From Myxococcus qinghaiensis (GTDB taxonomy: Bacteria; Myxococcota; Myxococcia; Myxococcales; Myxococcaceae): a stretch of DNA of 64,000 bases. A model generated the notes under the pieces. That model searched no databases. It was not told where the DNA came from and worked only from the letters and a program-made list of their open reading frames with translations. This document shows, piece by piece, positions 52,018-58,889 of this stretch (positions are counted from its first letter, which is position 1; the number at the start of each line of letters is the position of its first letter). Both the position numbers and the translations under genes were made by a program. Location of the stretch: positions 372,001-436,000 of the forward strand of contig NZ_JAKCFA010000005.1 in NCBI RefSeq assembly GCF_024198215.1. Reading direction: 5' to 3'.

Positions 52018-52029
52018 CCCGGCGCCGGG
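52018..52029 (+). promoter_or_regulatory. Second palindrome near the sigma-54 promoter
   Basis: CCCGGCGCCGGG, a perfect 12-bp palindrome centred about 100 bases before the predicted start and 20 bases from the first palindrome. GC-rich palindromes are frequent by chance in this genome, so support is modest. Confidence 0.35.
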
Positions 52030-52097
52030 CCGTCATCGGGGCTGAGGCGTCACGCAACCCCGTGGAATCGGGGCGGTTCGGTGTCTCGCGAGGTCGC

Positions 52098-52111
52098 GGC
52101 ACGCACGTTGC
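52098..52111 (+). promoter_or_regulatory. Sigma-54 promoter of Cys-rich lipoprotein gene
   Basis: GGCACGCACGTTGC matches GGCAC-N5-TTGC exactly, with GG and GC 12 bases apart. Predicted start near 52123, giving a leader of about 56 bases before the ATG at 52179. The gene just upstream encodes a sigma-54 activator. Confidence 0.7.
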
Positions 52112-52178
52112 GATGGGGCTGCCCATCGCACGCTGGCGGAGAGCCGCCACGGTGCAACCGAACCTCGGGGAGACGCAC

Positions 52179-52913
52179 ATGAAACATGTCGTGATGGGAT
52201 TGTTCCTGGCGCTGGCGGTCGTGGGTTGTGGCAGCACGAAGGACGATGACGGCGGGGGTCCCGACGACAACCCCAGCCAGCAGGACGCCGCGCTGTGCAG
52301 CGCGAGCAAGGCCTGTCCCTCCGGGCAGTTCTGCTTCAACGGCCTGTGTGCGCTCGGCTGTCAGACGAACGCCAACTGCGCGGCGGACCAGTACTGCGAC
52401 GCCGAGGACACGGGCACCCTGGCCTCCTACTGCAAGAGCAAGAACGTGCCGACGTGCACCTCCAACAGCCAGTGCCTGAGCAACCAGGTCTGCATCGAGG
52501 GCCTGTGCAGCCTGGCGCCTCCGGCCAACCCGCCTTCATGCAACCCGGAGACGAGCGACTTCAAGGACGGCTGTGACAACTACTCCGTCTGTCTGGACCC
52601 GGATGACGACGGCTCGCGGCAGCCGTACTGCGCCAGCTTCGCGCCGTGCGCCGAGGACGGTGCCTGCCCCACGGGCCTGGGCGGCGCGGTGTGCAACGAC
52701 GGCTACCTGGCCAACAAGGGCCGCTTCTGCATGCAGGGGATTTGCCGTGACAACTCGAACTGCCCCTCGTCGTGGAGCTGCGTGAAGCCCGTCGTCGGCG
52801 CCGTCCTGGGGTTCTGCAGCCCGGGGGCCTTCGGCTTCCCGTGCACGGAGAACGCGCACTGCAAGAGCGGCCAGTGCTTCGCCGCCCCTGGCGTCATGGG
52901 CGCCTGCATGTAG
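52179..52913 (+). CDS. Cys-rich lipoprotein under a sigma-54 promoter
   Basis: A 244-residue secreted lipoprotein with signal GLFLALAVVGC (lipobox AVVGC) followed by DDDGGG. The mature chain has about 30 Cys in short EGF/Dickkopf-like units (CSASKACPSGQFCFNGLC, CTSNSQCLSNQVCIEGLC, CTENAHCKSGQCF), each with the C-x5-C-x5-C-x3-C spacing that myxobacterial surface proteins repeat. ATG 52179 with GGGGAG at nine bases. It is followed by a good hairpin. Promoter and neighbour indicate control by the FHA activator, so it may be a surface response protein, for example during starvation or contact. Confidence 0.82.
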   Translation: MKHVVMGLFLALAVVGCGSTKDDDGGGPDDNPSQQDAALCSASKACPSGQFCFNGLCALGCQTNANCAADQYCDAEDTGTLASYCKSKNVPTCTSNSQCLSNQVCIEGLCSLAPPANPPSCNPETSDFKDGCDNYSVCLDPDDDGSRQPYCASFAPCAEDGACPTGLGGAVCNDGYLANKGRFCMQGICRDNSNCPSSWSCVKPVVGAVLGFCSPGAFGFPCTENAHCKSGQCFAAPGVMGACM

Positions 52914-52924
52914 TGGGCGGAGGT

Positions 52925-52958
52925 GGCCCTGTGTTCTCGAGTCGGGGGACACGGGGCC
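52925..52958 (+). terminator. Hairpin terminator after Cys-rich lipoprotein gene
   Basis: GGCCCTGTGT (52925-52934) pairs with ACACGGGGCC (52949-52958), ten pairs with one G-T, around a 14-base loop; it starts 12 bases after the stop. It is followed by CTTCTGTGT, a weak T tract. Confidence 0.55.
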
Positions 52959-53018
52959 CTTCTGTGTAGGGGCTGCGCTTCGAGCGTCCCTCCGCATAGA
53001 GTCGACCGGGCCTTGGTG

Positions 53019-54062
53019 ATGCGCCGCCTTCTTCCGCTCTCGTTGTTGCCCGTGCTCGTGTTGCTCGTCGCGCCGGGCTGTCCGCTCGACATCCGCATCC
53101 GCTGTGACGAGTCCCAGGAGTGTTCCCAGGGACAGGTCTGTGTGCGGGGAGGTTGCGAGCCCGTGGACGCGGAGCGGGTGGGGGCGGCCTGTGGCGCGGA
53201 TTCGGACTGTGGCGAGGGCCTGTCTTGCGGCCTGGGCTTTCCGGGTGGGTATTGCCTGTTCGAGTGCTCCGAGGCGAAGGACTGTCCTCGAGGCACCGTG
53301 TGCGCGACGGAGTTGGGGCAGTGCCTGCGGACCTGTGGCGAGGACTGTGCTCGCTCGGGGTACGGCTGCGGCGCGGTGCCGCAGGCGGGCGAGCCGCTGA
53401 CTGCTTGTGTGCCGGTGATGACGTCCGCGGATGGGGGCTGCACGGGGACTGCGTGCGAGGTGCCGGACGCGGGTTGCACGGGCTCGGGATGCGGTGTACC
53501 GGACGGAGGCTGCAAGGGCACGGGGTGCGGGACGCCGGACGCGGGGTGTTCGAGCACGGTAGCGGTGGGAGGCCCGTGCTCGCGGGCGTGTGAGTGCGCG
53601 GACCCGGCCGCGGCCTGTGAGGACTCGAAGTGCACGCTGACGTGCGTGTCGGACTTCGCGTGTCGGGACGGGCGACGGTGCTCGAATGACGCGTGTGTCG
53701 TGGGGCCTCGGCTGGGAGATGCGTGCACGGACTCGCTCGACTGTCCCACCTTCGCGTCGTGTCCCAGGGAGCGGATGCGGTGCGAGGAGAAGTGCAATTG
53801 GAACGCGGGTGGCGGCCTCTGCGAGCCGGGTTACCAGTGTGCTCCGGACGGGCTGTGCGTGCAGGCGTGCTCGGGCACTCCGGCGTCGGTGGGAGAGGTC
53901 TGTGAGAACTCGATGGACTGCTCGCCGTGTAGCGTATGCCTGACTTCAGGGGCGGCCTTGCGGTGTCGGCAGCCCTGCCGGTTGGACCGGGATTGCCCTG
54001 GGGGCGCGGTGGGGGCCTGCGAGCAGGTGGGGGACACGAAGGCCTGTCGGCTGTCGCTGTAA
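53019..54062 (+). CDS. Second Cys-rich lipoprotein with C-x-C repeats
   Basis: A 347-residue lipoprotein with signal LSLLPVLVLLVAPGC (lipobox APGC). About 40 Cys follow in repeated short units of the type CDESQECSQGQVCVRGGC and CGADSDCGEGLSC. Residues about 140-180 are a low-complexity stretch with repeated CTGTACEVPDAGCTGSGC-like units, likely a flexible segment. This is a paralogue in style of the lipoprotein at 52179. The ATG at 53019 gives the intact signal; a GTG directly before it is an alternative. Its stop lies 47 bases before the Ser/Thr kinase gene. Surface location likely, role unknown. Confidence 0.75.
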   Translation: MRRLLPLSLLPVLVLLVAPGCPLDIRIRCDESQECSQGQVCVRGGCEPVDAERVGAACGADSDCGEGLSCGLGFPGGYCLFECSEAKDCPRGTVCATELGQCLRTCGEDCARSGYGCGAVPQAGEPLTACVPVMTSADGGCTGTACEVPDAGCTGSGCGVPDGGCKGTGCGTPDAGCSSTVAVGGPCSRACECADPAAACEDSKCTLTCVSDFACRDGRRCSNDACVVGPRLGDACTDSLDCPTFASCPRERMRCEEKCNWNAGGGLCEPGYQCAPDGLCVQACSGTPASVGEVCENSMDCSPCSVCLTSGAALRCRQPCRLDRDCPGGAVGACEQVGDTKACRLSL

Positions 54063-54109
54063 TCCTCCGGGTTGCTCGCGGAGGCGCGCTCCCGGAGAAT
54101 GCGCGGGTG

Positions 54110-56209
54110 ATGACGGGTGAGGTGCTTGCGGGCCGCTACCGACTCGAGCGCGAGTTGGGGCGTGGGGGAATGGCCACGGTCTTCCTGGCCACGGACCTGC
54201 GGCTGTCGCGCCCGGTGGCGCTGAAGCGGATGCACCCAGGAGACGGCACGGGCCGCGCCGAGCGCTTCCGCAGGGAAGCGGAGCTGGCTGCGTCACTCCA
54301 CCATCCCAACGTCCTGGAGGTTCACGACTACGGCGAGGACGGGGAGCACGGTCCTTTTCTCGTCTGCGAGTGGGTGCGGGGCGAGGACCTGCGCGCGCTG
54401 GCGGGGAGGCTGTCGCCGGTGCCGCCCGAGGCGGTGATGGTGCTGGGCTGGGAACTCGCCCGGGCGCTGGCGGCGGCCCATGCGCGAGGCATCGTCCACC
54501 GCGACGTGAAGCCGGACAACGTGCTGGTGGCGGAGGGAGGTCCGCTGAAGCTGGCGGACTTCGGTCTCGCCGCGCTGGAGGACCAGGAGCGACTGACGAG
54601 CACCGGGGCGGTGACGGGCTCGCTGCCGTACATGGCGCCCGAGCGCATCGACACGGGCGCGTACTCGCCCGCCTCGGATGTGTATGCGGTGGGGGTCATC
54701 CTGTTCGAGCTGTGCTCGGGGACGACGCCGCACGCGGGCAAGGGCGCGGCACATCTGGCTTTGTCGGTGATGACGAAGGAGGCGCCGTCGCTGACGGAAG
54801 TGGTGCCGGGCACGCCCGAGCCGCTGGCGTCACTGGTGGCGAGGTGTCTGGCGAAGGATGCGCGGGACAGACCTCGTGACGGGGCCGTGCTCGCGGCGGC
54901 GCTGGAGGAGTTGCTTCAGCGCGGGGTCGGGCCGCCGGCCGAGGTGGCTCGGGAGTTCTTGAGCAATCCGGTGGCGGTTGTTTCCCGGTGGCGTCGGGCA
55001 CGGTTCGAGCGGTTGCTGGAGGAGGGCCGTGGACTGCTGGCGCGCGGTGAGGGAGCGCGAGCCGCGAAGGTGCTCAACGCCGCGCTGGTGCTGGAGCCTG
55101 CTTCCGCCGAGGTGGTGGCGCTGTTGCGCGAGCGGCCGAGGCGCTCCGGGTGGCGGGCTGGTGCCGTGGGCGCGGGACTCGTGTTCTGCGCGGCGGTGGG
55201 GTGGGGTGGCTGGTCGCTTGTTCGACGGAGCGGGACTGAAGCCTCCGGACGGGTCGTGGCGAGCGCCAACGTGCGTTCGGGCGAGGTCGTCGCGGCAGGC
55301 CGGGTGATGTCCGCACAGTGGGACGGTGAGAACTTCGCCGCAGTGGCGATGATTCAGGAGCGCGAACGAGAGAAGCCGTCGCGTGGCGCGGAGTCTCCGT
55401 CAGGGCAGGTGTCCCCGGAGCCGGTGCCTGTCGATGACGCCACCGCCGCCGCCGAGCAGCCCCGCGTTCCCACGAGCGACAATGAGTCACCTCTTCCGAG
55501 GACAGACCCCTCCACACGGGATGCCTCGCGAGGACGGGGGCGTTCGGAGGAAGTGGCTTCGGTGAAGCCCGGTGGGGCATCTGCGCCGACAGGACGTTCG
55601 GACGAAGTGGCTTCGACGAAGCCTGTCGGGTCGCCTGTGCCGAAGGGACGTTCGGAGGAAGGAACTCCGGGGAAGCCCGGCGGGTCGCCTGTGCCGACGG
55701 GACGTTCGACGCGAGGGGAGCCCGTTGGTGCCTCCCAGTCGCCGGTGCCGACGACGAGCCCGGGCGTGGGAACCACTGCCCCCGCGCGTCCCGCCGTGTT
55801 GAAGGTGACCGCGCGCCCGTGGGCGGAGGTGTTCGTGAATGGCGAGAGTCGGGGCTACACGCCTCGCGTGCGTGAGCTCTCGCTGCCAGCGGGGACCTAC
55901 CAGCTGCGCTTCGTCAACCCGCTCTGTGACGAGGTCGACCAGGAGGTCACGCTCGCGCCCGGAGAGACGGTGGTGCGCGACGTGGTGTTGTCGTTGCGCA
56001 AGGCGGAGGTGCTCATCCTCGCGCCTGCGGGTGCGCGGCTCTTCGTGGACGGCCGGGAGGTGGGCGTCGCGCCCCTCTCTGGCCCGGTGGCCGTCGAACA
56101 TGGGCGACACACGGTGACGGCGCGCCGAGCGGGTGCTCCTCCCTTGCAGCGAGAGGTGGACGTGGTTGCCGGTCGTCGTCTCGAAGTGACGTTGGACGTG
56201 ACGCCGTGA
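54110..56209 (+). CDS. Transmembrane Ser/Thr protein kinase with PEGA repeats
   Basis: A 699-residue Hanks-type kinase. The N-lobe has GRGGMATVF and Lys39 in VALKRM; the catalytic loop HRDVKPDN, DFG and PYMAPER are intact, and so is the activation segment. A helix-rich region follows, then one membrane segment near residues 352-375 (GAVGAGLVFCAAVGWGGW), a low-complexity linker including four 18-residue repeats, and two PEGA-type beta units (VFVNGESRGYTPRVRELSLPAG and LFVDGREVGVAPLSG) outside the membrane. PEGA domains bind surface structures. ATG 54110 begins MTGEVLAGRYRLERELG. The next gene overlaps by one base. Its output may reach the FHA activator upstream, which would bind phosphothreonine, but this is inference. 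Confidence 0.9.
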   Translation: MTGEVLAGRYRLERELGRGGMATVFLATDLRLSRPVALKRMHPGDGTGRAERFRREAELAASLHHPNVLEVHDYGEDGEHGPFLVCEWVRGEDLRALAGRLSPVPPEAVMVLGWELARALAAAHARGIVHRDVKPDNVLVAEGGPLKLADFGLAALEDQERLTSTGAVTGSLPYMAPERIDTGAYSPASDVYAVGVILFELCSGTTPHAGKGAAHLALSVMTKEAPSLTEVVPGTPEPLASLVARCLAKDARDRPRDGAVLAAALEELLQRGVGPPAEVAREFLSNPVAVVSRWRRARFERLLEEGRGLLARGEGARAAKVLNAALVLEPASAEVVALLRERPRRSGWRAGAVGAGLVFCAAVGWGGWSLVRRSGTEASGRVVASANVRSGEVVAAGRVMSAQWDGENFAAVAMIQEREREKPSRGAESPSGQVSPEPVPVDDATAAAEQPRVPTSDNESPLPRTDPSTRDASRGRGRSEEVASVKPGGASAPTGRSDEVASTKPVGSPVPKGRSEEGTPGKPGGSPVPTGRSTRGEPVGASQSPVPTTSPGVGTTAPARPAVLKVTARPWAEVFVNGESRGYTPRVRELSLPAGTYQLRFVNPLCDEVDQEVTLAPGETVVRDVVLSLRKAEVLILAPAGARLFVDGREVGVAPLSGPVAVEHGRHTVTARRAGAPPLQREVDVVAGRRLEVTLDVTP
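55538..55753 (+). repeat. Four 54-base tandem repeats in kinase linker
   Basis: Units start at 55538, 55592, 55646 and 55700. The peptides GRSEEVASVKPGGASAPT, GRSDEVASTKPVGSPVPK, GRSEEGTPGKPGGSPVPT and GRSTRGEPVGASQSPVPT diverge gradually. They extend the extracytoplasmic linker between the membrane segment and the PEGA units; copy number may vary among strains. Confidence 0.85.
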
Positions 56210-56928
56210 TGGGCGCGGCCTTGTTGATGACGGTGCTCGCGGCCACTCCGCTCGACGGCGCGCGCGGTGCCTACCAATCCGGCGAGCTGTCCCAGGCGCG
56301 CGCGGAGCTGGAGTCCCTGCTCTATCCGCTGCGGCTCGACGGAGACGCGTTGGAGGCGGACGTGCACCTGCTGCTCGCGGCCACCTACCACGCACAGGAA
56401 GAGCTCGCTCGGGCGGAGGACGAGGTGGTGCGAGGGCTGGCCGTACACGGTGACGCGGTGTTGGATCCGCTGCTGTATCCGCCGGACTTCCTCGCCTTCG
56501 TGGAGCGTGCGCGTGTGCAGCATCAGGCGCGCATCGCGGAGCTGCGCGCGGAGCGACGTCCTCGGTTGCTGCCACCACCGACGCCCATCGTCGACCCCGT
56601 GGGCCAGGTCGCGGTGCCCGCTTCGCCGACGCGGGCCTGGTATCTGGCGCCGTTGGGGGTGGGGCACTTCAAGCATGGGCGCTCGGGAATGGGAGCGGTG
56701 ATGGCGGTGACGCAGGGGTTGGGGCTCGCGGTGGCGGGCGTCTCGCTGGGGACCTCGCTCTCGATGCGCGGAGCGGATGGCCGCTACAGCGCGAGCGACG
56801 CGGGGAAGGCGCGGACGCTCAACGTGACGTACCTGGTGGGCGCCTATGCCTTCGCGGCCGCCTATGCGTATGGTGTCCTGGATGGGATGGTGCTGACGCC
56901 CGCTCCGGTCGCTCGCCCGGTGCCCTGA
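56209..56928 (+). CDS. Small exported protein coupled to the kinase
   Basis: A 239-residue protein. It starts with a hydrophobic signal-like stretch (MGAALLMTVLAATPLDGA), then helices of TPR type (ARGAYQSGELSQARAELESLLYP, ADVHLLLAATYHAQEELARAEDEVV), a Pro-rich linker, and a C-terminal hydrophobic pair near residues 163-185 and 205-230 (GMGAVMAVTQGLGLAVAGVSLG and VTYLVGAYAFAAAYAYGVLDG). Its ATG shares one base with the kinase stop (TGATG). The pair kinase plus TPR-type protein occurs often in myxobacterial kinase operons, so it may be its periplasmic partner or substrate. No family name given. Confidence 0.75.
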   Translation: MGAALLMTVLAATPLDGARGAYQSGELSQARAELESLLYPLRLDGDALEADVHLLLAATYHAQEELARAEDEVVRGLAVHGDAVLDPLLYPPDFLAFVERARVQHQARIAELRAERRPRLLPPPTPIVDPVGQVAVPASPTRAWYLAPLGVGHFKHGRSGMGAVMAVTQGLGLAVAGVSLGTSLSMRGADGRYSASDAGKARTLNVTYLVGAYAFAAAYAYGVLDGMVLTPAPVARPVP

Positions 56929-56990
56929 GGGACGGGCGGGATTTTCGTTTCGGGGAGCCCGCTTTTAAGAGCGGAAGAATGGAGGCCGAC

Positions 56991-57233
56991 ATGACCACCG
57001 ACATCATCCGTGAGCGCCGCTTCAACCCCCTGATTGCGGGAGTGTTGTCGTTCTTCATCCCGGGCCTGGGCCAGCTCTACAAGGGGCAGTTGTTCCGAGC
57101 CATCCTGTGGTTCTGCTTCGTCGGCGCGGGGTACTGGTTCTTCCTCATCCCGGGCTTCGTGCTGCACTTCTTCTGCGTGTTCGGCGCGGCCCTGGGCAGC
57201 GCGGGACAGGACCGGCTCCGGCTTCGCAGGTAG
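56991..57233 (+). CDS. Small TM2-like membrane protein
   Basis: An 80-residue protein with two hydrophobic segments. FNPLIAGVLSFFIPGLGQLYKGQ is the signature of the TM2/DUF5683-like membrane proteins (P-G-x-G-Q-x-Y-x-G-x), followed by FRAILWFCFVGAGYWFFLIPGFVLHFFCVFGA. Such proteins are common in bacteria and poorly characterised. ATG 56991 with GGAGG at nine bases is preferred over an ATG four codons earlier. It lies 62 bases after the kinase-operon gene, before ExbD. Inner-membrane location. Confidence 0.75.
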   Translation: MTTDIIRERRFNPLIAGVLSFFIPGLGQLYKGQLFRAILWFCFVGAGYWFFLIPGFVLHFFCVFGAALGSAGQDRLRLRR

Positions 57234-57348
57234 CGGTGAGCACCGCGTCGTGACGGAACGATGACCCGACGCGGGACGTCCGCCCGCCAACGGGTCTTCG
57301 TGCGCGTGTACCACTGTGACTGTCCCTTCCAGCAAGGAGCAGTCGCGC

Positions 57349-57792
57349 ATGGGCATGTCCAGCGGTGGTGGCCGGGGTGGAGTGAAGAGCGACATCAACG
57401 TCACACCCCTGGTCGACGTGGTGCTCGTCCTCCTCATCATCTTCATGGTGGTGACGCCCATGATGAAACGAGGCAAGGACGTGGAGCTTCCCCAGGCGAA
57501 GCATATCGAGGAGGAGGACGGGCCCGACCCGTTGATCCTCTCGGTGACTCCTGACCGGAAGCTGTTCGTGGAGTCCGAGGCCTATCCGGACGAGCGCGTC
57601 CTCCAGGAGAAGCTCAAGGCCGAGCTGAAGCAGGAGCCTCGGCGGCGGTTGTTGCTCAAGGTGGACCAGTCGCTCACGTACGCGGACGTGATGAAGGTGA
57701 TGCGACTGGCGAAGGACTCCGGAGCGGAGCGGGTGTCGCTCGCGGTGGTGAAGCCCGAGATTGCGGCGAGCGCGGGCACGCCGTCCCGTTGA
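57349..57792 (+). CDS. exbD: ExbD/TolR-type biopolymer transport protein
   Basis: A 147-residue protein with an N-terminal cytoplasmic Gly-rich tail (SSGGGRGGVKSDINVTPL), one membrane helix containing the proton-channel Asp in PLVDVVLVLLIIFMVVTPMM, and a periplasmic domain (LILSVTPDRKLFV, YADVMKVMRLAKDSG). These are the ExbD hallmarks. It normally works with ExbB/TolQ to energise TonB or TolA, but no ExbB is next to it, and the TonB-like gene of this window is 55 kb away. The ATG at 57349 has AAGGAG at 10 bases. Some myxobacterial ExbD proteins serve motility complexes, so its partners remain open. Confidence 0.87.
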   Translation: MGMSSGGGRGGVKSDINVTPLVDVVLVLLIIFMVVTPMMKRGKDVELPQAKHIEEEDGPDPLILSVTPDRKLFVESEAYPDERVLQEKLKAELKQEPRRRLLLKVDQSLTYADVMKVMRLAKDSGAERVSLAVVKPEIAASAGTPSR

Positions 57793-57902
57793 CACCCTGA
57801 GGACACGTCCGCGGGTTCCGGTGCCAAGGCCGGAGCCCGCGAGACGACAGTCCTCACGTCATGCGCGCCTCCGTGCGTGGGCCCAGGCATAGTGTCGCGG
57901 AT

Positions 57903-58631
57903 ATGTGGCGAGGCTTGTGGGCGAGGATGTCCCAGCAGAACGTGGCGGTGACGCGGCTCATCGGGATGCTGCTGTTGCTGGGCGTGTGCTGTCTGGGGTT
58001 CATCGCGTTGTCGGACGAGGTGTCAGAGGGGGAGACGCAGGACTTCGACGAGCGGGTATTGCGAGCGCTGCGAAGTCCGGAGGATCCACTGGTGCCGAGG
58101 GGCCCCTGGTGGTTGCGGCTCACGGCGGAGGATGTGACGTCACTGGGGGGCGCGCCGGTGTTGTTCCTGGTGACGCTGGCGGTGTGCGGCTTCCTGGTGC
58201 TGGTGCGGCGCTACCGGACGTTGCTGCTGGTGCTCGTGGCGACGGTGGGCGGGACACTGCTGAACGGGGCGCTGAAGCAGTTCTTCTCCCGGCCTCGGCC
58301 CTCGGTGGTGCCGCACCTGAAGCAGGTGATGACGACGAGCTTCCCGAGCGGACACGCGATGTTGTCGGCCATCGTGTACCTCACGCTGGGAGCGCTCCTG
58401 GCGCAGCTCGCGGAGAGCAGGCGCGTGAAGGCCTACATCCTCACGGTGGCGCTGTTGCTCCCGCTGCTGGTGGGGCTGACGCGGGTATACCTGGGGGTGC
58501 ACTACCCCACGGACGTTCTGGGCGGCTGGGTGGCGGGGCTCGCATGGGCTCTGCTGACGGCGCTCGTGGCGCGTGGCCTGCGACGGCGCAGCCCGGCCCT
58601 GCGTGAAGAGACGCGGCGCGAGATGGAGTGA
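57903..58631 (+). CDS. PAP2-superfamily membrane phosphatase
   Basis: A protein of about 242 residues with six hydrophobic segments and all three motifs of the type 2 phosphatidic acid phosphatases: KQFFSRPRPS (motif 1, K-x6-RP), SFPSGHAML (motif 2) and TRVYLGVHYPTD (motif 3, with the catalytic His). It dephosphorylates a lipid such as undecaprenyl pyrophosphate, phosphatidylglycerophosphate or phosphatidic acid at the periplasmic face. The start is uncertain: ATG codons at 57861, 57903 and 57930 are in frame and none has a strong ribosome site; 57903 is used here. A hairpin follows at 58709. Confidence 0.85.
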   Translation: MWRGLWARMSQQNVAVTRLIGMLLLLGVCCLGFIALSDEVSEGETQDFDERVLRALRSPEDPLVPRGPWWLRLTAEDVTSLGGAPVLFLVTLAVCGFLVLVRRYRTLLLVLVATVGGTLLNGALKQFFSRPRPSVVPHLKQVMTTSFPSGHAMLSAIVYLTLGALLAQLAESRRVKAYILTVALLLPLLVGLTRVYLGVHYPTDVLGGWVAGLAWALLTALVARGLRRRSPALREETRREME

Positions 58632-58708
58632 CGTCTACGCCGTGGATGTCGGCCGGTGGCTCATCCTCTCCGTGCAGAAGTAGGCCAACGACTCGTCCAA
58701 CAGGGCTG

Positions 58709-58729
58709 CTCGGTCTCTGGGAGACCGAG
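58709..58729. terminator. Perfect 9-bp hairpin between PAP2 and deacetylase genes
   Basis: CTCGGTCTC-TGG-GAGACCGAG is a perfect nine-bp stem, starting 78 bases after the PAP2 stop. No T run follows, so a Rho-assisted or attenuating structure is possible. The rest of the 258-base gap shows no gene. Confidence 0.45.
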
Positions 58730-58889
58730 AGGGCATGAGCCCCCAGCGTCGGGCACGAACGCATCCCCACTCCAAGCCGCACGAAAAAGCCCCCACGCGG
58801 CGCTCGCTGGGCGAAAGTCGTGACCCCGTGCGCTGTCTCTCCCGTCCCTCCCCACAGCAACTGCTCCCCGCTCCCGTGAGGTTCGCGGC

